A program made the position numbers and the translations under genes. 10,351 nucleotides of DNA, taken from NCBI GenBank assembly GCA_028694305.1, contig JAQUTO010000021.1, positions 1 through 10,351 on the forward strand, given 5' to 3'. Origin of the DNA: Bacilli bacterium. Its GTDB lineage: Bacteria; Bacillota_I; Bacilli_A; RFN20; UBA1709. This document shows, one piece after another, positions 1-7,560 of the stretch. Under the pieces are notes generated by a model. That model did not search any database. It was not told where the DNA came from and saw only the letters and a list, made by a program, of their open reading frames with translations. The number at the start of each line of letters is the position of its first letter. Within the stretch, counting starts at the first letter, position 1.

Positions 1-1602
1 TTCATCAAAGATGCGGTCACAAACATTTTCATCATATTGGTATTTAGTATAATAGATGTTTTTAGGCTCTTTCCAAGATTTTTCATCAGCAACGAAGACT
101 CTTTCAAAAGTGGTAACTTTCTTTCTACCACAGGTTGGAGCATCTTTACCTTGCCATAACCACCATAAGAAATCTTCGCCATATTTTTTATCATCACTAC
201 CCGGAATACCATAGAAACCTTGTCTTGCCATTCGATCACAATAATCAAATAAGGCTTTACCAGCATAGTCTTTCCCTTGGAAGTTGAAGCTCATAAAGGA
301 GCCATCTTCATTCATTGGCATACCAGCATGGAATAACAAATTGCCATTAATAACTTTATAAATTGAGCCTTTTGTATACATAAATTGGATATGTTCATGG
401 AGTTTAGCTGAGTTAATGAAGGAATGCATCAACTGTTCCATAACTAAACCTTCCTCTTTTGATAAAGTATATGGATCTTTTTTATCAACAGTCGGGAAGT
501 CGGTATCTTTCATTGGCCAAGTAATACCATCAACGGTAATTGTTTTATGTTCATAATCAATTTTATCCAGTAAGAGACGATCTTCCATATGATACTCTGG
601 ATGACGCTTAATCAGTTTTCCTTCCATCTTATACATGATAATATTGATGGCTTTCCGCATTTTACCGACTAGTTGCAAGGTATTAATGGAATAATCTTCT
701 GTTTTAGCTTCAACTTTAGGATAATAAACAGGTGAGTCTTCATAGGTATCACTAGCAAAGACCGCTAAAGGTAATAAGTTAATCCCGTAAGTATCTTCAA
801 GAACATCTAATAAATTATATTTCATGGCATTATTTAAGACATTAGCAATACAAGCACCACTACCTGAAGCGGCTCCCATCCATAAACAATCGTGATTACC
901 CCATTGGATATCAACATTATGATGAGCCATTAAATAGTCCAGAATAACATTAGGATGAGCACCTCTATCAAAAACATCACCGATAAGATGGAGCGAATCC
1001 ATGACTAATCTTTTAATAACGCTACTTAAAGCAATTATAAAAGCTGGAGCACGCTCAATATCGATGATGGATTGAATAACTTTTTCATTATAAGAGACTT
1101 TATCGGGCTGAGTAACATCGGCATTGATTAATTCATCAATGACATACTCAAAATCTTTAGGTAAGGCTTTTCTAACTTTAGAACGGGTATATTTGGTGGC
1201 ACAAGAACGGCAGAGTTCGACAAGTTTAACTAAGGTATCGTAATACCAGCCGTCTTTAGCAGCATCAGTTTTCAGCTTAGTAAGTTCTATCTTCATCTTT
1301 CTTTCTGGATAATAAATCAAGGTTGAAAGATCAGAAATCTCGGTTTCGGTCATTTTACCTTCAAATAAACGGGAAATCTTGTTCCGGATATTCCCAGAAC
1401 AATTGTTCATGATATGGAGGAAAGCTTCGGCCTCACCGTGGACATCACTCATAAAGAATTCAGTTCCCTTAGGTAGTTCCATAATCGCCTGTAAATTAAT
1501 GATTTCAGTACTGGCTTTTTGGATATTTGGAAATGAATGCGATAATAGTTTTAAATAAGCTAGTTTCTGTGGGTCAAATTCTGTTTCTTTTTGATTAGAC
1601 AT
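1..1602 (-). CDS. fbp: Fructose-1,6-bisphosphatase, class III (C-terminus cut by window edge)
   Basis: Gluconeogenic enzyme that hydrolyses fructose-1,6-bisphosphate to fructose-6-phosphate plus phosphate in the cytoplasm. The minus-strand reading frame is open from the ATG at 1602 to the window edge (534 residues seen; the family is about 640-670, so roughly the last fifth is missing). Visible metallophosphatase motifs are SDVHGE (about residues 52-57), GDVFDRG (about 208-214) and GNHD (about 235-238), followed by WMGAASGSGA, typical of the Firmicutes-type class III enzyme and unlike class I or GlpX. A later ERVFVADEKSWKEPKN stretch also fits the family. The start is supported by a GGGGTGAG ribosome site a few bases upstream. 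It is divergent from the mgtE operon and shares a 120-bp control region with it. Family assignment is firm; regulation is unknown. Confidence 0.95.
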   Translation of the reverse strand, partial: MSNQKETEFDPQKLAYLKLLSHSFPNIQKASTEIINLQAIMELPKGTEFFMSDVHGEAEAFLHIMNNCSGNIRNKISRLFEGKMTETEISDLSTLIYYPERKMKIELTKLKTDAAKDGWYYDTLVKLVELCRSCATKYTRSKVRKALPKDFEYVIDELINADVTQPDKVSYNEKVIQSIIDIERAPAFIIALSSVIKRLVMDSLHLIGDVFDRGAHPNVILDYLMAHHNVDIQWGNHDCLWMGAASGSGACIANVLNNAMKYNLLDVLEDTYGINLLPLAVFASDTYEDSPVYYPKVEAKTEDYSINTLQLVGKMRKAINIIMYKMEGKLIKRHPEYHMEDRLLLDKIDYEHKTITVDGITWPMKDTDFPTVDKKDPYTLSKEEGLVMEQLMHSFINSAKLHEHIQFMYTKGSIYKVINGNLLFHAGMPMNEDGSFMSFNFQGKDYAGKALFDYCDRMARQGFYGIPGSDDKKYGEDFLWWLWQGKDAPTCGRKKVTTFERVFVADEKSWKEPKNIYYTKYQYDENVCDRIFDE

Positions 1603-1618
1603 AGTCTCACCCCTTGCT

Positions 1619-1697
1619 ATAATAATATACTAAAAGTTATTTTTTTACTAGACTAGGACAATAATTTCTTTTTTAATAACTTTTATTATAGTATAAT
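1619..1697. promoter_or_regulatory. Divergent fbp/mgtE promoter region with 11-bp inverted repeat
   Basis: TAAAAGTTATT (1631-1641) and AATAACTTTTA (1675-1685) form a perfect 11-bp inverted repeat with 33 bp between the arms. Each arm is followed outward, after exactly 6 bp, by a -10-like hexamer: TATTAT on the minus strand (1624-1619, for fbp) and TATAAT on the plus strand (1692-1697, for mgtE). Each arm therefore lies in the -35/-10 spacer of its promoter. The -35 hexamers are poor (T/A-rich). The symmetry suggests either a shared operator or two copies of one promoter element. The sequence is very AT-rich, so the promoter calls are tentative. Confidence 0.5.
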
Positions 1698-1708
1698 AAA
1701 AAGGATGT

Positions 1709-1717
1709 GAGGAGGTG
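1709..1717 (+). promoter_or_regulatory. Strong ribosome binding site of mgtE
   Basis: GAGGAGGTG is a near-complete anti-16S match and ends 5 nt before the ATG at 1723. It fixes the mgtE start. With the -10 at 1692-1697 the untranslated leader would be only about 20 nt, too short for a magnesium riboswitch. Confidence 0.85.
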
Positions 1718-1722
1718 GGCGT

Positions 1723-3114
1723 ATGGCTGAAAACCAAGATTACAATGAAGTAGAGCTTTTAAGTGCTCTCAAAAAAAGAGATGTAATGAAGTTACGCCAA
1801 ATCTTCACTGACTTTAATATTGTCGATATTGCCGAAACTTTAAACAAGATTGATAACCCGGCCGAACTCTTATTTATCTTTAAAACTGTCCCACCAGAAC
1901 AAACTGGTGAAGTTTTTAGTTACTTAGATCCGGATGTCCAAGAACATTTGATACGGGTTTTATCTTCTAATCAATTAAGTGATATCTTAGAGAATATCTA
2001 CACTGATGATATCATTGACTTCATGGAAGAAATGCCAGCTAATCTAGTTTCTAAGATTTTAAAATCAGCGGATAAGGAGACTAGACAAGATATTAATCAT
2101 CTTTTGAACTATAAAGAAAATTCGGCTGGTTCTATCATGACCACTGAATATGTCCAACTTAAAGCTGAAGATACTATTCCTCAAGCTTTAGCGAGAATTA
2201 GAAAAACTGGGCGAGAAGCGGAAACTATTTCTTACTTGTTCGTGACTGATACTTCTCGTAAATTAGTCGGAACCTTACTTTTAAAAGACATTGTCTTTGC
2301 TGAAGAAGGCCAAACTATCGCTGATATTATGGATACTGACTTTGTCAGTGTTAAAACTAGTGATGACCAAGAAGAAGTGGCCTTAAACTTCAAGAAATAC
2401 GACTTAAACGCTTTACCAGTTATTACTAATGATGGTCGACTTGTTGGTATCGTCACTGCTGACGATATCATCGATGTTATCGAAGAAGAAGCGACTGAAG
2501 ATATTCAAAAGATGGCTGCTATGCAACCGTTAGAAGAAGAATATTTAAAATTAAGTCCTTTATCGGTAGCAAAGAAAAGAATTGTCTGGTTATTAGTTTT
2601 AATGATTTCCGCTACTTTCACTGGTTTAATTATTAACCATTTTGAAAGTGTCTTAGTGGCACTACCGGCTTTAACTGTCTTTATTCCAATGATTATGGAT
2701 ACCGGGGGTAATAGCGGGGGACAAGCCTCAACTACGATTATTCGAAGTCTCGCTTTGGGTGAGATTAAAGAAAAGAGTTATGGTCGTGTTTTAGTGCATG
2801 AAATGGCAGTGGCTAGTATTACTGGTGGTTGTCTTGCTGCTTTTGTCTTTGCTTGGATTAATATTGAGATACTAGTTGGTTTAGTTCAACTAAGTGGCAA
2901 TGTTCCAGCAGTGGAAGTGGCTTTCCTAGTTTCATTAACAGTCTTTATTACTGTTTTCTTAGCTAAAATCTGTGGGGCATCATTACCAATCTTTGCTAAA
3001 AAGATTGGCTTAGACCCAGCTTTAATGGCCCAACCAATAGTAACAACTATTGTCGACGCCCTCTCTTTAATGGTATACTTTCTACTAGCAACACAAGTCT
3101 TTCAACTGATTTAG
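1723..3114 (+). CDS. mgtE: Magnesium transporter MgtE
   Basis: Mg2+ channel/transporter of the inner membrane; MgtE homologues act as homodimers gated by cytosolic Mg2+. The 463 residues cover the whole family architecture: an acidic helical N domain (about 9-130), two CBS domains (about 136-193 and 200-258, the second with NALPVITNDGRLVGIVTADD), a linking 'plug' helix (about 260-283), and about five membrane helices (286-463). The pore signature PALTVFIPMIMDTGGNSGGQ (about 315-334) and the DPALMAQPIVTTIVD segment (431-445), whose final Asp445 matches the conserved pore aspartate of the family, are intact. It is first in a six-gene run; the next gene starts 8 nt after its stop and its ribosome site overlaps that stop. 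No M-box fits in the short leader, so transcription is probably not riboswitch-controlled here; gating by CBS-bound Mg2+ is family knowledge. Confidence 0.96.
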   Translation: MAENQDYNEVELLSALKKRDVMKLRQIFTDFNIVDIAETLNKIDNPAELLFIFKTVPPEQTGEVFSYLDPDVQEHLIRVLSSNQLSDILENIYTDDIIDFMEEMPANLVSKILKSADKETRQDINHLLNYKENSAGSIMTTEYVQLKAEDTIPQALARIRKTGREAETISYLFVTDTSRKLVGTLLLKDIVFAEEGQTIADIMDTDFVSVKTSDDQEEVALNFKKYDLNALPVITNDGRLVGIVTADDIIDVIEEEATEDIQKMAAMQPLEEEYLKLSPLSVAKKRIVWLLVLMISATFTGLIINHFESVLVALPALTVFIPMIMDTGGNSGGQASTTIIRSLALGEIKEKSYGRVLVHEMAVASITGGCLAAFVFAWINIEILVGLVQLSGNVPAVEVAFLVSLTVFITVFLAKICGASLPIFAKKIGLDPALMAQPIVTTIVDALSLMVYFLLATQVFQLI

Positions 3115-3122
3115 GAGGATGT

Positions 3123-3587
3123 ATGAATAAGCATATTGCAAAGATTCGTTATAGAATACTTTCTACAATTGTTGATGTCATCGTAAATGGCATTGCTATT
3201 GCTGTTATTTTATTGATCACTTCATCTTGGCAAATCTTAACCTTATTCTTGGGTAATACTGCTGTTATTAATGCTCCAATCTTACTTAAGTTGATTGAAG
3301 TTGGTATTTTAATTGCAGTCTTCTTTGTCATCTACTTTGCGATTGTTCCACTTTATACCAAGGGTCAAACCCTGGGTTGTTTCCTCTTTAAGATTAGAAT
3401 GGTGCAACAAGATGGAACTAATGTGACTTTCTTATCTTTATTTGTTAGAAGTTTATTGGGTCAGATAGCCTTACCTTTACTTACACTTGGTACTGGTGTT
3501 ATCTTGAATCTAATTTTAATGTTATATCGGAAAGATAATTGTGGCGTCCATGATGTTTTAGCTAAAACTGTCATGGTCGATGCCTAA
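3123..3587 (+). CDS. RDD family integral membrane protein
   Basis: Small membrane protein (154 residues) of the RDD family; the family's function is mostly unknown, with some members linked to ion exchange. It opens with the RDD-like RYRILSTIVDVIV (Arg11, Asp18). Three or four hydrophobic segments follow at about 15-34, 55-77 and 107-135. The conserved loop KGQTLGCFLFKIRMVQQDG (80-98) sits after the third segment, and the C-terminal NCGVHDVLAKTVMVD (139-153) matches the usual RDD 'hDxxagTxVv' ending. AGGAGG at 3113-3118 overlaps the mgtE stop and gives the ATG at 3123 a 4-nt spacing. This tight coupling to mgtE hints at a membrane role linked to ion homeostasis, which is inference only. Confidence 0.85.
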   Translation: MNKHIAKIRYRILSTIVDVIVNGIAIAVILLITSSWQILTLFLGNTAVINAPILLKLIEVGILIAVFFVIYFAIVPLYTKGQTLGCFLFKIRMVQQDGTNVTFLSLFVRSLLGQIALPLLTLGTGVILNLILMLYRKDNCGVHDVLAKTVMVDA

Positions 3588-3598
3588 AGGAGGATATT

Positions 3599-4300
3599 AT
3601 GGCAACACCTCATAATAATGCGAAAAAAAACGAGATAGCAAAAACCGTCTTAATGCCGGGAGATCCCTTACGGGCCAAATTCATTGCTGAGACTTTCTTA
3701 AAAGACGTTAAGCAATTCAATGCAGTGCGGAATATGTTCGGTTATACCGGAACTTACAAAGGTAAAAAAGTTAGTGTTATGGGTTCAGGAATGGGGATGC
3801 CTTCGATGGGGATCTACTCTTATGAACTTTTTAAGTTTTATGGGGTAGAAAAGATTATTCGAATTGGAACTTGTGGTTCGTATACGAAGAAAGCTCCAGT
3901 TTATAGTATTATCTTAGCCCAAGGTAGTTGCACTAATTCCAATTGGAGTAACCAATTCAATTTAGGCGGCACTTATAGTGCTTTAGCTGATTTTGAATTA
4001 TTAGAAGCAGCCTACCAAGAAGCCAAGAAACAAAAACTTACCGTAAATGTAGGAAATGTTTTTGCTAGTGATGTTTTCTATACTGTTGATAAAGATGAAT
4101 GGAAGAAGTGGGCTAAGCTTGGAGTGTTAGGGGTAGATATGGAATCATATGCCTTATATTGCAATGCGGCTTTACTAGGTAAGAAAGCTTTAACTATCTT
4201 AACGGTTTCTGATTCCTTTGTTGATAGTATCGTTACTACACCTTTAGAAAGAGAACAAAAGTTTACAAGTATGATGAAAGTAGCCTTAGAAATTATTTAG
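3599..4300 (+). CDS. deoD: Purine nucleoside phosphorylase, DeoD type
   Basis: Cytoplasmic enzyme of purine salvage that cleaves purine (deoxy)nucleosides with phosphate to the free base and (deoxy)ribose-1-phosphate; the bacterial family is hexameric. Length (233 residues) is typical. The N-terminus MATPHNNA, LMPGDPLRAKFIAETFL (18-34; phosphate-binding Arg25), VRNMFGYTGTYKGK (Arg44), RIGTCGS (88-94; Arg88), VDMES (179-183; ribose-binding Glu182) and the catalytic Asp205 in TVSDSF are all present. The residue after the Ser-Asp pair is Ser rather than the more usual His (SDH). AAAGGAGG (3586-3593) overlaps the stop of the RDD gene and sits 5 nt from the ATG. It is the third gene of the operon; no separate promoter is evident. 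Confidence 0.95.
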   Translation: MATPHNNAKKNEIAKTVLMPGDPLRAKFIAETFLKDVKQFNAVRNMFGYTGTYKGKKVSVMGSGMGMPSMGIYSYELFKFYGVEKIIRIGTCGSYTKKAPVYSIILAQGSCTNSNWSNQFNLGGTYSALADFELLEAAYQEAKKQKLTVNVGNVFASDVFYTVDKDEWKKWAKLGVLGVDMESYALYCNAALLGKKALTILTVSDSFVDSIVTTPLEREQKFTSMMKVALEII

Positions 4301-4310
4301 GGGGAAATAA

Positions 4311-4964
4311 ATGAACACTGGCACAATTATTGCGATAATTGTCTTGGTCCTGATAGCTATTCTATCAGTTATTTTTGTCTTCTTAGATAAAGTTCAGTTT
4401 ATTTATTATGGTTTAACTAAAAACTTACATGTTAAAAGATTAATCAAGAAATATGTTAATAAAAGGGATTTTCTCTTATTATCCCATCTTTGCTTAAGAA
4501 TTGCTCCCCAGCAATACTTAGATATTGATTATGTTTTAATGGGTGATCGTTTTATCTATGTAATTGCTGCCAAGTTCTATTATGGTTTTCTAAGCGGTAA
4601 AGATATCGATGATAAATGGGTTTTAGCTGATGGTAAGAATACCGATATCATTGATAATCCCTTATTAGCCAATGAAACTAGAGTAGATTATTTAGCTAGA
4701 ATCTTGAATGTTAATCCGAATATCTTAGTTAATGTGGTTTTAGTTAGTAGAACTACTACCATTGATTCATTAGAAATCCATAATTCTTCTTTGCATTTAA
4801 TTGAAGAGAAGAACTTTGAAAGATTCATCGATACTTTCGAAAATGATAAAGATTATCCAATCTTTGCTGCTAAAGACTTAGAACAATTAGCGGCCGATCT
4901 TTATGACTATCATAACTCTTCAGTGGAAGATAAAAGGATGAATAGCGGTAAATGGAATCATTAA
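4311..4964 (+). CDS. Membrane-anchored NERD-like protein with degenerate active site
   Basis: Protein of 217 residues and uncertain function. Residues 4-25 form one strongly hydrophobic N-terminal helix, with the rest probably cytoplasmic. The soluble part resembles a NERD (nuclease-related) domain: a DIDYVLMGDRFIYVI strand pair (71-85) like the 'D-hvlh-g--glfvIE-K' core, then a FYYG turn, a W at 103, an NPL segment (116-118), and a helix with a hydrophobic strand NVVLVS (141-146). Asp73 is kept, but the expected Glu-x-Lys is Ala86-Ala87-Lys88, so nuclease activity is doubtful. GGGGGAA (4300-4306) precedes the ATG. Its last 13 nt overlap the sdaA start, implying translational coupling. NERD membership is recognised by eye, not by a profile search; a divergent PD-(D/E)XK relative is the alternative. 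Confidence 0.6.
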   Translation: MNTGTIIAIIVLVLIAILSVIFVFLDKVQFIYYGLTKNLHVKRLIKKYVNKRDFLLLSHLCLRIAPQQYLDIDYVLMGDRFIYVIAAKFYYGFLSGKDIDDKWVLADGKNTDIIDNPLLANETRVDYLARILNVNPNILVNVVLVSRTTTIDSLEIHNSSLHLIEEKNFERFIDTFENDKDYPIFAAKDLEQLAADLYDYHNSSVEDKRMNSGKWNH

Positions 4965-6163
4965 AAGCCTTATATAAAATAGGGCCGGGACCTTCTTCCT
5001 CCCATACCATTGGGCCGAGTGAAGCGGCTAAGTATTTCAAACATAAGTACAGTAATGTGACTCGTTATGAAGTCACGTTATTTGGTTCTTTGGCCTTAAC
5101 TGGTAAAGGACACTTAACTGATTATATTATTGAAAAAGAGTTAAAACCGACCCCAGTTACTATTACTTTTGACCCTCATTTTAAGAGGTATCATCCTAAT
5201 GCGATGGAATTTAGAGCGTATCTTGGCGACAATAAAATCGGTTCAGAAATCATTTATTCTATAGGTGGGGGCAATATCGAAATCGAGGGTAAACCCTTTG
5301 AAGTCAAAGAAGTCTATCCAGAAAAGAGTTTTACTGACATCCGTTTATTATGTGAAAAGAATAACTGGTCATTAGTTGATTATGTTTTGCATTATGAACC
5401 AGATATTCTAGAATACTTAGATTTAGTCTTTACTACGATGTCAGATTGTATTAACCGTGGATTAACAACAACTGGACTAATTCCAGGTAAATTAAAACTA
5501 GAAAGAGTAGCAGGAGCTATTTATCAAGATGCCTTACATATTGAGCACGATGAATATGAGCATAATAAAATGCTCATTACTTCCTATGCTTATGCAGTGG
5601 GTGAAGAGAATGCTTCTGGTAACATTGTTGTATGTGCTCCAACCTGTGGGAGTAGCGGAGTTTTCCCAGCCTTACTTTATTTCTTCTACCATGACTTACA
5701 TCTTGCTAAAAGTAAGATTTTAGAAGCCTTAATGGTGGGAGGAGTCTTCGGTAATGTGGTCAAGAGTAATGCGACTATTAGTGGCGCTAAAGGTGGTTGC
5801 CAAGCAGAAATGGGAACAGCTTGTTCAATGGCAGCAAGTGGGATAGCCTATTTACTCAAAGAAGATACTAAAAGAATCGAATATGCTGCTGAAGTAGCAA
5901 TGGAGCATCACTTGGGTCTAACTTGTGACCCAGTTGAAGGCTACGTCCAAATCCCTTGTATAGAAAGGGGAGGAGTGGCAGCTTTAAGAGCCTATGATGC
6001 TGCTTTGTTTGGTAAGTATATTGCCTTACATCGCACAAATAGAGTTAGTTTTGATGAAGTGGTGGCAGTTATGAAAGTAACTGGTGAACACTTAAGATCA
6101 GAATACCGGGAGACTGCTTTAGGTGGTCTTGCGAAGGAATATAAAGAGAAACATCGGGAGTGA
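4952..6163 (+). CDS. sdaA: L-serine ammonia-lyase, iron-sulphur dependent, single chain
   Basis: Deaminates L-serine to pyruvate and ammonia with a [4Fe-4S] cluster; cytoplasmic, oxygen-sensitive by family. At 403 residues it is a fused beta-alpha enzyme: beta domain about 1-125, beginning with the signature IGPGPSSSHTIGPSEA (10-25), then the alpha catalytic domain about 130-400 with CAPTCGSSGVFPA (228-240), GAKGGCQAEMGTACSMAA (278-295) and GLTCDPVEGYVQIPCIER (322-339). Cys283, Cys325 and Cys336 have the 42/11 spacing of the three cluster ligands in Legionella L-serine dehydratase. There is no cysteine near the C-terminus (it ends KEYKEKHRE), whereas some relatives end in a Cys that caps the cluster. 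The start overlaps the previous gene by 13 nt; the nearest purine-rich site (AAAAGGA, about 4932) is distant, so initiation probably depends on coupling. The N-terminus aligns with known SdaA starts. Confidence 0.95.
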   Translation: MESLKALYKIGPGPSSSHTIGPSEAAKYFKHKYSNVTRYEVTLFGSLALTGKGHLTDYIIEKELKPTPVTITFDPHFKRYHPNAMEFRAYLGDNKIGSEIIYSIGGGNIEIEGKPFEVKEVYPEKSFTDIRLLCEKNNWSLVDYVLHYEPDILEYLDLVFTTMSDCINRGLTTTGLIPGKLKLERVAGAIYQDALHIEHDEYEHNKMLITSYAYAVGEENASGNIVVCAPTCGSSGVFPALLYFFYHDLHLAKSKILEALMVGGVFGNVVKSNATISGAKGGCQAEMGTACSMAASGIAYLLKEDTKRIEYAAEVAMEHHLGLTCDPVEGYVQIPCIERGGVAALRAYDAALFGKYIALHRTNRVSFDEVVAVMKVTGEHLRSEYRETALGGLAKEYKEKHRE

Positions 6164-6168
6164 AATAT

Positions 6169-7140
6169 ATGAAAACTAAGGAATTATTTAAAAATGCGAC
6201 AGCTATCTTTGCTGAATATCGGAAACAACTATTAGTGTATGCTTTTATCTTAATAGTTATTTTTACTGCTGCCATTGCTATTTCTAACATTATTGGTTTA
6301 TGGTTCCTTTTAGTTTTATTCTTATTATTCCCAATTCAATTCTCCTTGAACTATGTGGCGATGAAAACAACACAACACTATCCTTTAATTGATACCGATA
6401 TTTATTATGGCTTCAAGAATATGGGGCCAAGTGTCATCTTTGGTTCTAAAACTTCAATTCGAGGTTTTGGCTTTGGCTTTCTAGGTATTGTGATTACCAT
6501 GACCATTATGGCAACCATTGTGGTGGCCTTACTTCCTAACTTAGAACCAACTATTTGGGCTGAAATAACCGCTAATAATGCAACTAATATCATGGAAACA
6601 CTTTATGGTATCAGTTGGGTAATGGAACTCATCTATGTGGGTTATATTGTCGGAGCAATTGTCTTTACTTGTATCTTTGTTAAAGTTGGCTGTTCATCTA
6701 ACTTAGCAACTTTCATCTGTTTAGATATGCCTTTTGATGTGGACAGCGCAGTTAGAATCTCCCAAAGAATAGTTAAAAAGCACAAGAAACAGTATTTAGG
6801 TATTAGTTTCTTATTTGGACTTTTAGCTTTAGCAAGTGTGGGATTAGGGTATTTATTCTACTATTTAACTTATGGTTCATTATTTACCAATCTCTATGCT
6901 GTTTATGTGATGATGGCCTTTATTATTGCTATTCTAGTGGTATTCATTGATCTTTACTATGTTTTAGTAAAATGCCAATTCTATTTTACCTATGGTAAAC
7001 CGGAACTAGAAATGGTGGTAGCTGAGATTAAAGCTCAACAAGCAGCATATATGGAAAGTATGAAGAAAGATCAAGAGATTAAAGAGGCTAAACCAGCCGA
7101 ACCAAAAGAAGACAATAATAAACCTGATGATAAAGAGTAG
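6169..7140 (+). CDS. Six-TM membrane protein of unknown function with charged C-terminal tail
   Basis: Not recognised beyond a general resemblance to multi-pass 'DUF975/glycerophosphoryl-phosphodiesterase membrane-domain' type proteins. From the ATG it has 323 residues: a short basic/amphipathic N-terminus (KTKELFKNATAIFAEYRKQ), hydrophobic segments at about 22-38, 42-60, 101-121, 153-175, 209-232 and 243-268, a basic loop RIVKKHKKQ (200-208), then a hydrophilic Lys/Glu/Pro-rich tail (280-323) likely in the cytoplasm. The frame also opens at a GTG at 6160 that overlaps the sdaA stop, but GGGAG (6156-6160) is 8 nt before the ATG at 6169, so the ATG is preferred. It is last in the operon, 5 nt after sdaA. 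No intrinsic terminator is obvious before the tRNA promoter. Confidence 0.75.
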   Translation: MKTKELFKNATAIFAEYRKQLLVYAFILIVIFTAAIAISNIIGLWFLLVLFLLFPIQFSLNYVAMKTTQHYPLIDTDIYYGFKNMGPSVIFGSKTSIRGFGFGFLGIVITMTIMATIVVALLPNLEPTIWAEITANNATNIMETLYGISWVMELIYVGYIVGAIVFTCIFVKVGCSSNLATFICLDMPFDVDSAVRISQRIVKKHKKQYLGISFLFGLLALASVGLGYLFYYLTYGSLFTNLYAVYVMMAFIIAILVVFIDLYYVLVKCQFYFTYGKPELEMVVAEIKAQQAAYMESMKKDQEIKEAKPAEPKEDNNKPDDKE

Positions 7141-7166
7141 TCGGCCGCTTTAGAATGTAAAAAATG

Positions 7167-7195
7167 TTGATAGCAAGTCGCTTTTATGATAAGAT
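7167..7195 (+). promoter_or_regulatory. Promoter of the tRNA operon
   Basis: TTGATA (7167-7172) and TAAGAT (7190-7195) are separated by 17 bp, matching a sigma-A-type promoter. Transcription would start near 7202, a few bases before tRNA-Ser. It lies only 27 bp after the stop of the preceding gene. Confidence 0.7.
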
Positions 7196-7210
7196 TAAAA
7201 AGCACGTAAT

Positions 7211-7301
7211 GGAGTAGTACTCAAGTTGGTGAAGAGGTATCCCTGCTAAGGATATAGGTCGGGTAACTGACGCGCGAGTTCGAGTCTCGCCTACTCCGCC
7301 A
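7211..7301 (+). tRNA. tRNA-Ser(GCU), CCA encoded
   Basis: Acceptor arms GGAGTAG (7211-7217) and CTACTCC (7291-7297) pair, followed by discriminator G and encoded CCA (7299-7301). The anticodon stem TATCC/GGATA encloses CTGCTAA, with anticodon GCT at 7245-7247. The long variable arm folds as GTCGG-GTAA-CTGAC, as expected for a class II serine tRNA, and the T arm is GCGAG-TTCGAGT-CTCGC. It reads AGC/AGU codons. First of four tRNAs. Confidence 0.97.
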
Positions 7302-7311
7302 TTATGTTTAT

Positions 7312-7388
7312 GGCCCGTTGGAGAAGAGGCTTAACTCATATGCCTTTCACGCATACATTCATGGGTTCGAATCCCGTACGGGTCACCA
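7312..7388 (+). tRNA. tRNA-Glu(UUC), CCA encoded
   Basis: Acceptor GGCCCGT (7312-7318) pairs with ACGGGTC (7378-7384, one G-U pair), then discriminator A and CCA (7386-7388). The anticodon stem TATGC/GCATA holds CTTTCAC, anticodon TTC at 7346-7348. The T-loop region GGGTTCGAATCCC is standard. Acceptor and T-arm bases closely resemble Bacillus tRNA-Glu. Ten nt separate it from tRNA-Ser. Confidence 0.97.
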
Positions 7389-7393
7389 CGTTA

Positions 7394-7469
7394 GGTCCGT
7401 TGGTGTAGCGGTTAACATGTCTCCCTGTCACGGAGAAGACCACGAGTTCGATTCTCGTACGGACCGCCA
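7394..7469 (+). tRNA. tRNA-Asp(GUC), CCA encoded
   Basis: Acceptor GGTCCGT (7394-7400) pairs with ACGGACC (7459-7465), discriminator G, CCA at 7467-7469. The anticodon stem TCTCC/GGAGA encloses CTGTCAC, with anticodon GTC at 7427-7429. The T arm is ACGAG-TTCGATT-CTCGT. Five nt after tRNA-Glu. Confidence 0.97.
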
Positions 7470-7477
7470 TTTTATTT

Positions 7478-7551
7478 GCAAGTGTAGTTCAGTGGTAGAA
7501 CATTAGCCTTCCAAGCTAATTATGCGGGTCCGATTCCCGTCACTTGCTCCA
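7478..7551 (+). tRNA. tRNA-Gly(UCC), CCA encoded
   Basis: Acceptor GCAAGTG (7478-7484) pairs with CACTTGC (7541-7547), discriminator T, CCA at 7549-7551. The anticodon stem TTAGC/GCTAA encloses CTTCCAA, with anticodon TCC at 7510-7512. The D-loop AGTTCAGTGGTAGAAC is canonical. Last tRNA of the operon; a terminator follows directly. Confidence 0.97.
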
Positions 7552-7560
7552 TTATTCATT

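Noticed and set aside
1603..1722. M-box magnesium riboswitch ahead of mgtE
   Set aside because: Only 120 bp separate the divergent genes and the likely leader is about 20 nt, too short for the M-box fold.
2232..2471. Open frames opposite mgtE and in other genes (also 3149-3331, 5529-5723, 6069-6290, 6405-6593, 7648-7905)
   Set aside because: Shadows of strong genes in other frames, without ribosome sites or recognisable protein character.
6161..6163. Recoded TGA (UGA=Trp)
   Set aside because: Reading through gives only a short extension into the next gene's start region; sdaA has normal length and the next gene's ribosome site overlaps this stop.
7318..7506. Short open frame across the tRNA genes
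   Set aside because: It lies entirely over tRNA-Glu, tRNA-Asp and tRNA-Gly; the translation is an artefact of tRNA sequence.
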